Origin: Pyrinomonadaceae bacterium
GTDB lineage: Bacteria > Acidobacteriota > Blastocatellia > Pyrinomonadales > Pyrinomonadaceae
NCBI GenBank assembly: GCA_021463165.1
Contig: JAJTWY010000005.1
Location: 121,813 to 185,812, forward strand
Direction of reading: 5' to 3'
Length of the DNA: 64,000 nt
Shown: positions 8,698 to 18,122 of the stretch, piece after piece
Position numbering within the stretch: position 1 is the stretch's first letter
Layout: every line of letters starts with the position of its first letter
Position numbers and translations under genes: made by a program
The notes under the pieces: model-generated
What the model was told of the DNA's origin: nothing
What the model saw: the letters and a program-made list of their open reading frames with translations, nothing else
Databases searched by the model: none

Positions 8698-11091
8698 CTA
8701 GGCCTTCTGGGTCATTTCCTTCTCGGGCTTGGGCACGGCTATCTCACGGAATGCAAGCTTGTCACCCTCGGCGAACACCTCAACCGTGCATTCTTCGCCT
8801 ATGTGGCCCTGAATAAGGGCCTCAGACAGTTCGTCTTCGACATATTTCTGGAGGGCCCGACGTAACGGCCTTGCACCGTACTTTCGATCTGCACACGTTT
8901 TGTCTATCAACCAACGTCGTGCGTCATCCGCAAGGACGATCTTCAGATCAAGGTGCTCGAGAACTCGATTCAACCGTGAGATCTGAAGTCCGAGGATATG
9001 AAGCAGGTCGTCGTCGGTAAGTTCGTCAAACAGGATGACCTCGTCGAGACGATTGATGAATTCAGGCGCGAACGTCTGCCTGACTTGCGACATCACCTCG
9101 TCCTCAAGTTGATCGCGCGTTGAGGCGGCCGTTGCATGGAATCCAAGTGCCGTGCGCTTTTGAATCGCTCGAGCGCCAATGTTTGAGGTCATGATGAAGA
9201 TCGCGTGGTTGCAGTCGACCGTTTGTCCCAGAGCATCGGTCAACACACCGTCCTCGAACACTTGGAGCAGAATATTAAACAGGTCTGGATGGGCCTTTTC
9301 TACTTCATCGAACAAGACGACCGCGTAAGGTGAGCGACGAAGCTTCTCGGTCAATTGGCCGCCTTCCTCGTGGCCCACATAGCCGGGGGGCGAGCCGATG
9401 AACTTCGAAACAGTATGCTTTTCCATGAATTCACTCATGTCAAAGCGGATAAGCGCACGCTCCGACCCGAACAGATATTCGGCAATGGAGCGAGCGACCT
9501 CGGTCTTTCCGACCCCGGTCGGCCCCAGGAAAAGGAACGAGCCAACCGGTCGCCCGGGATTCTTCAATCCGGCTCGCGACCGTCGTATCGCCCGCGCCAG
9601 GGCTGAGATAGCCGGACGCTGGGAAATGATGCGTTCGTGCAGCGAGCTTTCGATGGTGAGCAATTTTTCAGCTTCCCTCTGCTTAACCGAACTTACCGGC
9701 ACTCCGGTCCAACGGGCGATAACCTCATCGACGTCATCCTTGGTGACTTCAACCGCAAAGAACGAATCTTCAAGTGTTCGCAGTTCCAGGGAAATTAGTT
9801 GATCCTCATTGGCCGAAGCACGCTTCCAGTTCTCGACAGTTTCTTTCCACGAAGGTTCGCCGCGATACTCTTGCTGGAATCTAAGCTTGGCCCTTGCACC
9901 CGCTTCGTCGAGTACGTCTATTGCTTTGTCAGGAAGGAAACGGTCCGGAATGTATCGATTCGATTGCGTTACGGCGGCTGTCAGCGCTTCCTTGGAATAT
10001 CGGAGTTGATGGAATGCCTCATATCGTTCCACCACACCACGGATGATCTCGACCGCCTCGTCCTCGGTCGGCGGTTCGATCTTGACCGATTGGAATCGAC
10101 GTTCCAGCGCGCGGTCGCGCTCGATCGTTTTGCGATATTCGCCGGGTGTAGTCGCCCCAATGCATTGAATATCGCCACGCGAGAGTGCTGGCTTAAGAAT
10201 GTTCGCGGCGTCGAGTGTGCCTTCGGCGGAGCCGGCACCGACTAGTGTGTGAAGCTCGTCAATGAACACGATATTCTCGTCGCTGTCCTTAAGCTCAGCC
10301 ATTATCTTCTTGAGCCGTTCTTCGAACTGGCCTCGATATTTCGTTCCGGCGACTACTAGCGACAGATCGAGCGATAGGATGCGTTTGTTTTCCAGGAATG
10401 TTGGTACGTTCCTGTCAACTATCCGCTGGGCAAGGCCCTCGACGATAGCCGTTTTGCCCACGCCCGATTCTCCAATAAGGACCGGGTTGTTCTTTGTCCG
10501 TCGGCAGAGGATCTCTATGATGCGCTCAAGCTCGGGCTCCCGACCGACCAGCGGGTCGAGCCTCCCTTCGGAGGCGTCAACTGTAAGGTCGCGTGTAAAC
10601 TCGGCAAGGCCCGGATGCTTAACAGCCTCCTTTCCCCCGGAAAGAACCCCCGGGACCCCGCTTTGGCGGGTCATTTCATCCCGCACATCGCTCAGCCGCA
10701 ACCCATATCCAAACAGGATCTCGGCCGCGATACTTTTTTCTTCGCGGACTATACCAAGCAACAGGTGTTCCGGCCCGATATGACGGTTCTTCAATTGCCG
10801 GCTTTCTTCGTTTGCGTAGAAGAGGATCTGTTTTGTCGCGGGTGAGAGGTGTAGCTCAGATGATTGAGGGATACGATCGCGAAGCACTATCCGTTCTTCC
10901 ACATCACGTCGTACCGAATCGACTGTAAGAATATGGCGAAACGGAAAAAAACGAGCAGACAAGGTCTTGTCCTCGCGCATCAGGCCAAGCAAGATATGTT
11001 CCGGGGCAATTACCTGCGAGCCGTATTGGAGTGCTTCGTACCGGGCAAAAAAAATTACCCTGCGCGACCTCTCCGTGTAGCGTTCAAACAT
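8698..11091 (-). CDS. clpC: ClpC-type AAA+ unfoldase (Clp protease ATPase subunit)
   Basis: This HSP100 unfoldase feeds damaged or tagged proteins to ClpP. The 797-residue protein has two N-terminal Clp repeats (start [20 protein letters not shown], second repeat near residue 80), a first AAA+ module with Walker A GESGVGKT and Walker B VFIDE, a short middle region, and a second module with Walker A GPTGVGKT, Walker B VLFDE and an ALGF loop that matches the ClpP-docking IGF-type loop. A clear UVR motif in the middle region is not evident. It is a single gene; no clpP is in the window. Confidence 0.93.
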   Translation of the reverse strand: MFERYTERSRRVIFFARYEALQYGSQVIAPEHILLGLMREDKTLSARFFPFRHILTVDSVRRDVEERIVLRDRIPQSSELHLSPATKQILFYANEESRQLKNRHIGPEHLLLGIVREEKSIAAEILFGYGLRLSDVRDEMTRQSGVPGVLSGGKEAVKHPGLAEFTRDLTVDASEGRLDPLVGREPELERIIEILCRRTKNNPVLIGESGVGKTAIVEGLAQRIVDRNVPTFLENKRILSLDLSLVVAGTKYRGQFEERLKKIMAELKDSDENIVFIDELHTLVGAGSAEGTLDAANILKPALSRGDIQCIGATTPGEYRKTIERDRALERRFQSVKIEPPTEDEAVEIIRGVVERYEAFHQLRYSKEALTAAVTQSNRYIPDRFLPDKAIDVLDEAGARAKLRFQQEYRGEPSWKETVENWKRASANEDQLISLELRTLEDSFFAVEVTKDDVDEVIARWTGVPVSSVKQREAEKLLTIESSLHERIISQRPAISALARAIRRSRAGLKNPGRPVGSFLFLGPTGVGKTEVARSIAEYLFGSERALIRFDMSEFMEKHTVSKFIGSPPGYVGHEEGGQLTEKLRRSPYAVVLFDEVEKAHPDLFNILLQVFEDGVLTDALGQTVDCNHAIFIMTSNIGARAIQKRTALGFHATAASTRDQLEDEVMSQVRQTFAPEFINRLDEVILFDELTDDDLLHILGLQISRLNRVLEHLDLKIVLADDARRWLIDKTCADRKYGARPLRRALQKYVEDELSEALIQGHIGEECTVEVFAEGDKLAFREIAVPKPEKEMTQKA

Positions 11092-11127
11092 AGAATTCTT
11101 CTACCAGATTTTCGTCAATACAGGAAC

Positions 11128-11133
11128 ATTATA
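11128..11133 (-). promoter_or_regulatory. Perfect TATAAT box upstream of clpC
   Basis: A consensus -10 hexamer (TATAAT on the minus strand) lies 37 bases before the clpC start. I see no good -35 box at 16-18 bases, so any promoter here may be of an extended or activator-dependent kind. Confidence 0.3.
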
Positions 11134-11274
11134 ACGAAAAAACCGGTTAACGGGGACACTTTATTTCAATCAAGTGTGTAGTACGAGCTTTGAAGTAATA
11201 AAGTCTTAAAGCGCGTTCGAATCCACAGAAAATTCAACAATTTGTGGCTGGAAATGAAAATACTTTTTTGAGAG

Positions 11275-11796
11275 TCAATTTGGCACCCGGGAACGAACGT
11301 CAATGTCACCGATCTCGTCAACCGCAACCTCTCGGACGATGGCTTCATCTTTCTTGGAAATACCGCGAAGGATTTTACCCGCTGGTGCGAGTTCAACGCG
11401 CGAGGTCAGTACACGCGAAACCCTTTTGGGCAGGAACTTTGGAGCAATGTTTGCGATGGAATCGGCCAGTGAGACAATATCGCCGCCGCCCGACCAGTGT
11501 TGGCGAACCACATCGGCATCAGTGCGATTGAGTAGCCTGAGCAGGGTCAGGGCTACAACATAAAGGTCGTCCACTTGTCCGATAAACGGGAAAATATCGG
11601 GAATGAGGTCGAGTGGCGAGATAACGTAAACGATCGCCGCGACAAACAGAGCCTTTTCGGCTACCGGAACCCGCGCATCCTTTAGCAGGCGCCCAAGCAG
11701 CATCACCATGTTCGGTAGGAACATCAGAAAACCGTGCAGGCGGCCCTTAAGTTCGGACTTCTCTCGACGGTTTAAGTTTTTCTCGCTCTCTTCCAT
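11275..11796 (-). CDS. DUF1232 (YkvA-like) membrane protein
   Basis: A 173-residue protein with the DUF1232 signature: a hydrophobic segment AVYVISPLDLIPD-like followed by FPFIGQVDDL (about residues 60-80). The family has a short membrane hairpin and no settled function. The N-terminus is charged (MEESEKNLNRREKSELK) and the C-terminal 70 residues are basic and polar. It is a lone gene between clpC and the divergent gene at 11948. Confidence 0.75.
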   Translation of the reverse strand: MEESEKNLNRREKSELKGRLHGFLMFLPNMVMLLGRLLKDARVPVAEKALFVAAIVYVISPLDLIPDIFPFIGQVDDLYVVALTLLRLLNRTDADVVRQHWSGGGDIVSLADSIANIAPKFLPKRVSRVLTSRVELAPAGKILRGISKKDEAIVREVAVDEIGDIDVRSRVPN

Positions 11797-11947
11797 GTCG
11801 TCTATTCTCGCAGTTTAGATAATAGCCGTTCTATGAGCAAGTTTCGTGAGTTTTGGTTGTATGGTAAATTCAATGAGGAACGGCAGTGATAGAGCCCTGC
11901 CTTCAGCATGAGGACGCGATGGGAACGATTATATCTGCTTTAGGTCT

Positions 11948-12406
11948 GTGTCTTTTTTTTCGGTATTCGGGTTTGCCCAATCTTTTTCCGATATGCCAAT
12001 CATGGCCGATATGTCGACGATTGAAGGAAAGACGAAGGTCTACATTGCAGGGGCAACTTCTGATGAGCGTAAGATTGTTGTCAACTGTTTTGATAGAAAC
12101 AAAAAGAAAGTGCCCTTTGTCATTGTTGGCGATCCTGCTGAGGCCGAATTGTTCATGAACTTTGGCGAGTTAACGCGAATGGCAGACTCTACGCCGTTTC
12201 GGCGAGATTATCAGGAACGCGACGAACTAGAGGTGTTTTTCTTCCGCGAAGACAAGAAGAAGGTTATCGTATTCACTGACACTGAAACGCTCGATGCAAA
12301 GAATGGGTTGTCGCTTTCATTCCCCAATTCGTGGAATCTAACAAACAACTTCTTCAAGGCTTATCAAAAAATGCTGAAGGACAAAGCTAAGGTAACAAAA
12401 CAATAA
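11948..12406 (+). CDS. Secreted protein of unknown function, start probably lost to a one-base frameshift
   Basis: The main frame opens at a GTG (11948) and gives 152 residues with a truncated, signal-like start (FSVFGFAQSF). An ATG at 11919 with an AGGA ribosome site five bases upstream begins a different frame reading MGTIISALGLCLFF. It joins the main frame if the eight-T run at 11953-11960 had nine Ts. The fused product would have a textbook signal peptide ending near GFAQS. The body (VYIAGATSDERKIVVNCF...) is polar and ends in a Lys-rich tail; I do not recognise the family. Either an assembly or read error or a genuine phase-variable or decaying gene would explain this. It lies 18 bases upstream of pta. 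Confidence 0.55.
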   Translation: MSFFSVFGFAQSFSDMPIMADMSTIEGKTKVYIAGATSDERKIVVNCFDRNKKKVPFVIVGDPAEAELFMNFGELTRMADSTPFRRDYQERDELEVFFFREDKKKVIVFTDTETLDAKNGLSLSFPNSWNLTNNFFKAYQKMLKDKAKVTKQ

Positions 12407-12424
12407 GAGAACAAACGACATTAG

Positions 12425-13429
12425 ATGATCCTTCAGAGAATTCGCCAACGTGCCGCGGCCGACCCTCAGCATATCGTATTGCCAGAGGGGGAAGATCTTC
12501 GAACCGTGCGAGCAGCTGCAGTTTGTGCGGCGGAGGGGATCGCAAGCATCACCCTGCTTGGCAATGAAGAGAAGATCCGGGCTATTGCGTCGGAAACTAG
12601 TTCGAATCTCAACGGTGTTGCGGTCGTTGATCATCGAAAATCGAGTGACTTTGGAAAGTATGCGACGCTCTTTCACCAGTTGCGCAGGGCGAAAGGCATC
12701 ACGCTCGAGGAAGCCGAGCAGACGTTAAAAGATCCACTATATTTCGGTAATCTGATGGTTCGCGACGGGAAGGCCGATGGTTCAGTTGCCGGGGCCACGA
12801 ACACGACCGCTCATACCGTCGCTGCGGCGCTAAGGTGCATCGGGGTACGAGCTGGATTCAAGACGGTCTCCAGCTTTTTCCTGATGGTCGTGCCTGATAA
12901 GACTTTTGGGACGAAGGGAGCGATGATCTATTCGGATTGCGGTGTAGTCATCGATCCGAACGTTGGAGAACTCGCCGAGATCGCGATGGCCTCGGCCGAC
13001 TCTTGCCGAGCGCTGCTGGAGGCCGAGCCAAGGGTGGCAATGCTTTCGTTCTCGACAAAAGGAAGTGCAAAACACGCCATGATCGACAAGGTCATCGAAG
13101 CGACCAAAACGGTTAAAGCCCGCCGCCCCGAACTCGCGATCGACGGCGAACTCCAGGCTGACGCCGCGCTTGTACCGTCGGTAGGAACTTCAAAGGCTCC
13201 CGGCTCCCCGGTCGCCGGCAAAGCCAACGTCCTTATCTTCCCGGATCTGAACGCGGGAAACATTGCCTACAAACTTACAGAACGCCTAACCGGCGGCACA
13301 GCCATCGGCCCCATCCTCCAGGGGCTCGACCGTCCGTGCAACGATCTCTCCCGCGGCTGTAAGGCGGAGGACATCGTCGATGCGGTGGCGATCACGGCGG
13401 TCCAGTCACAGGCACGGAAGGCTCAATAA
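12425..13429 (+). CDS. pta: Phosphate acetyltransferase
   Basis: Pta interconverts acetyl-CoA and acetyl phosphate. The 334-residue protein is the short form consisting only of the PTA/PTB catalytic domain (start [24 protein letters not shown]). Typical blocks are visible, such as [12 protein letters not shown] (about residue 118), [20 protein letters not shown] ([12 protein letters not shown] near 240) and the C-terminal [17 protein letters not shown]. No ackA is adjacent, so whether it serves acetate overflow or acetyl-CoA formation cannot be told from context. Confidence 0.92.
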   Translation: MILQRIRQRAAADPQHIVLPEGEDLRTVRAAAVCAAEGIASITLLGNEEKIRAIASETSSNLNGVAVVDHRKSSDFGKYATLFHQLRRAKGITLEEAEQTLKDPLYFGNLMVRDGKADGSVAGATNTTAHTVAAALRCIGVRAGFKTVSSFFLMVVPDKTFGTKGAMIYSDCGVVIDPNVGELAEIAMASADSCRALLEAEPRVAMLSFSTKGSAKHAMIDKVIEATKTVKARRPELAIDGELQADAALVPSVGTSKAPGSPVAGKANVLIFPDLNAGNIAYKLTERLTGGTAIGPILQGLDRPCNDLSRGCKAEDIVDAVAITAVQSQARKAQ

Positions 13430-13568
13430 TTTCGTCGCCCTGTAGCAGAAAGCAACACGATGAAGGCCTATCCAAATCCTTGGACATGTGCTTTGGCAAG
13501 TACGATCGAGTTCGTGCCCGACCCGGGGCCGCTTCGAATGGGTATAACAGCTGATTAGCGTCGGCGGA

Positions 13569-14378
13569 TCACCTCTTTATACTCACCTTCCGGTTCTTCA
13601 GGTCGAAGCCATCACCATTTGCAAGCAGCGTAACGTCGAGCTGTTTTGGCGCTTTAGAAGGGACCACGACCATGGTAAATGTAGGCCCGACCATTACCAG
13701 TCTGCGATTGTCGGTTATTAGAACCGCATTGTCCTCGTCGATGCCGAGACCGACGTATGTAGGATTCTCCAGAAGAAATCCGAAAAGGCGGTTATGACGC
13801 TGACGAACTAGGAAATGCTGGTCAAACATGACCTTCGGAACCAGGCCGAAACCTTTCCGAACCCCGACTTTCGTGCCGTCGAGAATCTTCAGATCAGCAT
13901 CACCGGTCATCATTGGGTCGGAAAGAACGGCTGCCCCGGCACTGGTGCCGCCAAATGGAGCTCCTTTCGTGTATTTCTCGCGGAGCAGTTTCAGCAATTC
14001 CTCATCGACCAAAACATCCATGATCCGGTTCTGGTCGCCGCCGGAAAAGAATACGGCAGTTGCCGATCTCAGCTGCTCGATGAACTGGAGACGCTTGGCG
14101 GCGTCGAGCGGCCGTGTCACGGCGTGTTCGACCGACCCTGCGCCGGCCTCAATGAAGTTCTTCTTTAGTGACTCGAAGCTTTGGTCCGCGACACCGCTTG
14201 CCCATGTAATTGCGAGGATCCGGGCTTTTGCTCCGCCTGACCATTCGACAAATTTCTTCACGCCCTCAGGAGGCCGGGTTCCACCGCCGACAACGAAAAG
14301 CCGCTGCTGTCCTATCAAACCCAACGGAAGTAGCAATAGAACCAGAAACAGAATGGTGAATCTTTTGTATAAGTTCAT
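13569..14378 (-). CDS. Secreted cyanophycinase-like serine peptidase (S51)
   Basis: S51 peptidases hydrolyse the Asp-Arg polymer cyanophycin or related beta-linked dipeptides. The product has a signal peptide (MNLYKRFTILFLVLLLL) and the S51 core: RLFVVGGGTRP at the first strand, FFSGGDQNRI, and the nucleophile elbow GGTSAGA (Ser near residue 150), then DQHFLVRQRHNRL. An ATG at 14378 is preferred over an in-frame TTG four codons upstream. No cyanophycin synthetase is visible, so the role is likely extracellular peptide scavenging (inference). It converges with pta. Confidence 0.85.
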   Translation of the reverse strand: MNLYKRFTILFLVLLLLPLGLIGQQRLFVVGGGTRPPEGVKKFVEWSGGAKARILAITWASGVADQSFESLKKNFIEAGAGSVEHAVTRPLDAAKRLQFIEQLRSATAVFFSGGDQNRIMDVLVDEELLKLLREKYTKGAPFGGTSAGAAVLSDPMMTGDADLKILDGTKVGVRKGFGLVPKVMFDQHFLVRQRHNRLFGFLLENPTYVGLGIDEDNAVLITDNRRLVMVGPTFTMVVVPSKAPKQLDVTLLANGDGFDLKNRKVSIKR

Positions 14379-14443
14379 CTTTTTGATCAAGCCCGGTATC
14401 GGCCCTTAGCCGGAACACATAGCGGGTAGATGAGGTCTCGCGA

Positions 14444-15382
14444 TCAAATGCTGTCGTACAACTCGGGTTTGCCCGAGGGTCGCGTCTTCCATCGCCGATG
14501 GATCCAGACCCATTGGTCGGGATATTTCCGGACGACGCGTTCGATAGCGGCTGTGAATTCTTTCGTGATCCTGACAATGTCCGCCTTCCTATCGCCCGTG
14601 TTCTTTGGCTCAATGACCGGTTCACTGATCATTTTGTAGCGCGTCGCCGATTCATCCCAGATCGCGAACATCGGAGCGATCAAAGCATTTGCGCGGAGTG
14701 CAAGCATGCCCACGCCGGCAGTCGTACAAGCCTCGATGCCGAAGAATGGAACGAAAACACCTTCCTTCGGGTGTGTGTTCACGTCCGCGAGAATGCCCAC
14801 ACATTGTCCCGCACGCAAGAGCCTCAGAATTGGTGCCGCTGCATTCGCCTTGTCGATCTGGCGGTTTCCGAAACTCGACCTCATTTGTTCGACCATCGCG
14901 TCGATCTTCGGATTGTCCATTCTGCGCGACAGCAAACTTGCGGGTCCAAAGAACATTGAGAATGCCAAAGCAAACAGTTCCCAATTTCCGATATGTGCGG
15001 TGACGACGATGATCCCGCGACCCTCGGCTCTGGCCCGTTCGAATTGTTCGAGAAAATTCGTGTCAAGGTCAAGTTCGATCAGCTCACGAATGTTTGTCTG
15101 AGAAACACGGCCAAAACCGCCGACAATTCCCAATGTACGTCCCAGGCTTGCGAAGGAGTCCTTGAGCAGTCGATCTCTTTCGGAGTTCAACATATCCGGA
15201 AATGCGATCTCGATGCTCCGCTGGCCGACCGTTCGGAGTTTTCCGAAAAGCCGAAAACTGAACCAAGCCACGCAGCGACCAAATGCGATCGCTGCCGTCC
15301 GTGGCAGCGCCCCGACAACGGCCCAGATCGAGCGCGCAACTGCGTATTCAACCCAGATCTGAGCCTCGCTTTTTTTCGCCAT
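14444..15382 (-). CDS. LpxL/HtrB-type lysophospholipid (lipid A) acyltransferase
   Basis: The family adds a secondary acyl chain to Kdo2-lipid A or related lipids at the inner membrane. The 312-residue protein (start MAKKSEAQIW) has an N-terminal hydrophobic segment, the catalytic H-x4-E motif in TAHIGNWE (about residue 128), and later blocks GILADVN and FFGIEACTTAG typical of the LPLAT superfamily. The frame stays open upstream to 15532, but the added residues lack family character and this ATG fits the homologues. It is transcribed away from the desaturase gene. Confidence 0.88.
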   Translation of the reverse strand: MAKKSEAQIWVEYAVARSIWAVVGALPRTAAIAFGRCVAWFSFRLFGKLRTVGQRSIEIAFPDMLNSERDRLLKDSFASLGRTLGIVGGFGRVSQTNIRELIELDLDTNFLEQFERARAEGRGIIVVTAHIGNWELFALAFSMFFGPASLLSRRMDNPKIDAMVEQMRSSFGNRQIDKANAAAPILRLLRAGQCVGILADVNTHPKEGVFVPFFGIEACTTAGVGMLALRANALIAPMFAIWDESATRYKMISEPVIEPKNTGDRKADIVRITKEFTAAIERVVRKYPDQWVWIHRRWKTRPSGKPELYDSI

Positions 15383-15547
15383 GACGCAACAATACTTTAG
15401 AGATAAAACCCGCTCATTCAAAGTCAGGAGTTCAGGAAAAACGATTACAAAACTCTTACAATCACCCCAAAACAAACCTGTTACCGTATTAATTGAAGCA
15501 CTTAGCAGTGCAGTTGGATTCAGGTTGCTCATACGAGGTTAATTCCT

Positions 15548-16417
15548 ATGCAGAATGTAATCGATTTCGGGCGCCCGCGCGCGGCGAGGTATAACTGGAA
15601 TACGATCTTCTTTGTTACGTTATTTCATTTAGCGGCAATTCCCGTATTTTTTACATTCAGTTGGCAGAATTTTGTCGCTGCATTCGTCCTGTGGTGGGTC
15701 GGGGCAAGTTGGGGTATCGGCATCGGGTATCACCGACTGCTGACACATCGTGGTTTTACGACCTCGCGGTGGATGACCCGTTTGCTCGCAACATTCGGTA
15801 CGCTCGCCCTGCAGTCAGGACCGATATCATGGGTAACGACGCATCGGCTGCATCATGCTTTTACAGATACAGATAAGGATCCCCACAGCCCGCGAAAAGG
15901 TATCTGGTGGTCGCATATCGGATGGATCTTTGAGGGCGTGTCGCAACTACAGCCGGAATCAGTGCGTCAGCGTTATTCTCCCGATCTCATCCGCGACCCG
16001 TATCTTGTTTGGATAGACAAGTATTATTACGTGCCAACAGTGATCATAGGGCTCGCGTTGTTCGCCTTCGGCGGATGGGCGATGCTCGTCTGGGCCGGTT
16101 TTGCAAGAGTCGTCATGAGCTGGCACTTCACTTGGATGGTTAATTCGGTGACCCACCTGTGGGGCAGCCGGAGATTTGAGACACGCGACGATTCGCGTAA
16201 CAACGGCCTCGTTGCCGCGGTCACTTTCGGGGAAGGCTGGCACAACAATCATCACGCATATCCGCGTTCGGCCCGACATGGACTGACCTGGAAGGAGTTC
16301 GACATTAACTGGATCCAGTTACGTATCCTCGAGAAGCTGGGCCTTATCGACAATGTCTATGCCTATGATCTCGTGACCGAATCCGAGACTCCCAAGCAAA
16401 TGCAGAAGGCGGCATAG
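15548..16417 (+). CDS. Acyl-CoA/acyl-lipid delta-9-type fatty acid desaturase
   Basis: A membrane di-iron desaturase that introduces a double bond into fatty acyl chains. The 289-residue protein has the three histidine clusters of the family in order: HRLLTHR (about residue 62), HRLHH (about 98) and HNNHH (about 236), separated by pairs of transmembrane segments. Length is normal. An AT-rich 165-base gap separates it from the divergent acyltransferase gene; both act on acyl chains, so joint control of membrane lipids is plausible but not shown. Confidence 0.93.
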   Translation: MQNVIDFGRPRAARYNWNTIFFVTLFHLAAIPVFFTFSWQNFVAAFVLWWVGASWGIGIGYHRLLTHRGFTTSRWMTRLLATFGTLALQSGPISWVTTHRLHHAFTDTDKDPHSPRKGIWWSHIGWIFEGVSQLQPESVRQRYSPDLIRDPYLVWIDKYYYVPTVIIGLALFAFGGWAMLVWAGFARVVMSWHFTWMVNSVTHLWGSRRFETRDDSRNNGLVAAVTFGEGWHNNHHAYPRSARHGLTWKEFDINWIQLRILEKLGLIDNVYAYDLVTESETPKQMQKAA

Positions 16418-16436
16418 GGACAGACATAAGGAAAAG

Positions 16437-16496
16437 GGTGAAAGGCAATGTAGGCCGGGTAGAAACCGAGCTTTACCTTTGCCTTCAGCCTTTTTT
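16437..16496 (+). terminator. Rho-independent terminator after the desaturase gene
   Basis: GGTGAAAGGCAA (16437-16448) pairs, with small bulges, with TTGCCTTCAGCC (16479-16490), followed directly by TTTTTTCTTTTT. It lies between the desaturase and histidine kinase genes. Confidence 0.55.
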
Positions 16497-16516
16497 CTTT
16501 TTACTTTTAGTTGTAT

Positions 16517-17401
16517 ATGCGCAGGCGTGGGACAGCTATCTTCTTCCTTATTCTGGGCATCAGCCTGTCCACCCTCGCTATCGCTCTGAATATTGGCTGG
16601 ATCCTCCTGAATCTAAGACAAGTTGCCCTTCTCGTGTTCGGGGTGATCTTTTTTTCGCTGATCATCACAGGCCTTATCCTAAATACGATATTTCTAGTTC
16701 GAGAGATTCGAAGGAACGAGCAGCATGACGCATTTATCAATGCCGTTACGCACGAGCTTAAGACGCCGATCGCATCAATCAAGCTTTATCTTGAAACCCT
16801 GAAATCCCGGGAGCTCGAACGTCAGAAGCAGATCGAATTCTACGACATCATGCTCGACGACAACGAGCGCCTGCTTGGGACGGTAGAACAAGTCCTGCTG
16901 GCCAGCAGCACTCGCGAAAAGAACCGGTCTCTCAACGTGTCGGAGGTTGACCTAGCAGAACTTGTCAGCGAGACGGTCAAGCTTATCAGGTCGCGAAAAC
17001 ATCTCGATGAGACGTCGATCAGGTTCTCAAAACCGCAGAAGCGGTTGAAAGTGGTAGGCGATCGCACGGAATTGCAGACGGCCTTTGCAAACCTTTTGGA
17101 TAATGCCGTCAAGTATTCAAATGGCAAGCCAAAAGTTGTCGTGCGAATCACGCGATCGGGTGGCGACCAGGGTATGGTTTTCGTCCGGGATCATGGCATA
17201 GGGATAGCGAAGACCGAACTGAAACGAGTCTTTCGGCGGTTCTACAGGGTTCCGAACAGATCTGCGGCCGCCGCGAAGGGGACGGGGCTCGGTCTTGCCA
17301 TTGTTCGATCAGTGATAGAAAAGCATGGTGGCCGTGTTCGTGCAAAAAGCAAAGGAGAAGGCAAGGGAACGACATTTATGGTGCAGTTGCCAACCGTTTA
17401 G
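16517..17401 (+). CDS. Sensor histidine kinase without an extracytoplasmic sensor domain
   Basis: This is the kinase half of a two-component system. The 294-residue protein begins MRRRGTAIFFLILG and has two transmembrane segments (about residues 5-28 and 35-60) with almost no loop between them, so no periplasmic sensor. The cytoplasmic part has the phosphoacceptor box HELKTPIASIKLYLETL (His near 78) and the ATPase boxes NLLDNAVKYS, DHGIGI and GTGLGLAIV. It ends 4 bases before the response regulator gene. Signal sensing would have to be intramembrane or through a partner. A TTG two codons upstream is an alternative start. Confidence 0.92.
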   Translation: MRRRGTAIFFLILGISLSTLAIALNIGWILLNLRQVALLVFGVIFFSLIITGLILNTIFLVREIRRNEQHDAFINAVTHELKTPIASIKLYLETLKSRELERQKQIEFYDIMLDDNERLLGTVEQVLLASSTREKNRSLNVSEVDLAELVSETVKLIRSRKHLDETSIRFSKPQKRLKVVGDRTELQTAFANLLDNAVKYSNGKPKVVVRITRSGGDQGMVFVRDHGIGIAKTELKRVFRRFYRVPNRSAAAAKGTGLGLAIVRSVIEKHGGRVRAKSKGEGKGTTFMVQLPTV

Positions 17402-17405
17402 AAAT

Positions 17406-18122
17406 ATGAAGGTCCTGGTGGTAGAAGACGAGCACCACATCGCTGACGGAATTCGGTTCAATCTTGAGGCCGAAGGATATGAGGTGACGGTGATAGATGA
17501 CGGAGGCGTAGCTCTTGAACGGATCGCGTGTGATTCATTTGACGCGATAGTGCTCGACGTCATGCTGCCAACCCTCGATGGTTTTGAGGTGGCTAGACGG
17601 TTGAGGGAGCGCCTTGATTACACTCCCATCCTGATGCTGACCGCCCTTGGCCGTCCTGAGGATGTGTTGTTGGGTTTCGAGGCAGGAACGGATGACTATC
17701 TCCCGAAACCATTTGATCTAAATATCTTCTTAGCACGGCTGAATGGCCTTATTCGCCGCCAAGCCTGGTCGCGGGGCGGGTCGACGTCTGCCGATGATGG
17801 ACGCATATTGGTAAACGGACGCACCATTGACCTGCAAAACCTTGAATTGATGTCACGAGGCGAGTTGATCCCGCTGACGCTGATGGAAGCCAAGTTGCTC
17901 CAATATCTTATCGAGAATGAGGGACGCCCGGTCTCAAGAAAGGAGATATTAGAGGATGTGTGGGAACTTCAAGTAGATACGGATACCAGAGCTATCGACA
18001 ACTTTATTGTAAGACTCCGAAAATATCTCGAAGACGAGCCGAATAACCCCAAGATCGTGCAGACCGTCCGCGGGATCGGGTACCGGTTTGTGAACCTGTC
18101 TCAGTCCGATCGACCCGAATAG
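17406..18122 (+). CDS. OmpR-family response regulator
   Basis: The DNA-binding partner of the upstream kinase. The receiver domain (residues 1-115) has the acidic pair EDE, the phosphorylated Asp in DAIVLDVMLP (about residue 51) and the conserved Lys in LPKPF. The C-terminal winged helix (about 140-232) includes LTLMEAKLLQYLIE and the recognition region DNFIVRLRKYLE with the end VRGIGYRF. The ATG at 17406 is used because upstream residues in the open frame lie inside the kinase gene. Its end overlaps the converging nuclease gene by 22 bases. Confidence 0.94.
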   Translation: MKVLVVEDEHHIADGIRFNLEAEGYEVTVIDDGGVALERIACDSFDAIVLDVMLPTLDGFEVARRLRERLDYTPILMLTALGRPEDVLLGFEAGTDDYLPKPFDLNIFLARLNGLIRRQAWSRGGSTSADDGRILVNGRTIDLQNLELMSRGELIPLTLMEAKLLQYLIENEGRPVSRKEILEDVWELQVDTDTRAIDNFIVRLRKYLEDEPNNPKIVQTVRGIGYRFVNLSQSDRPE

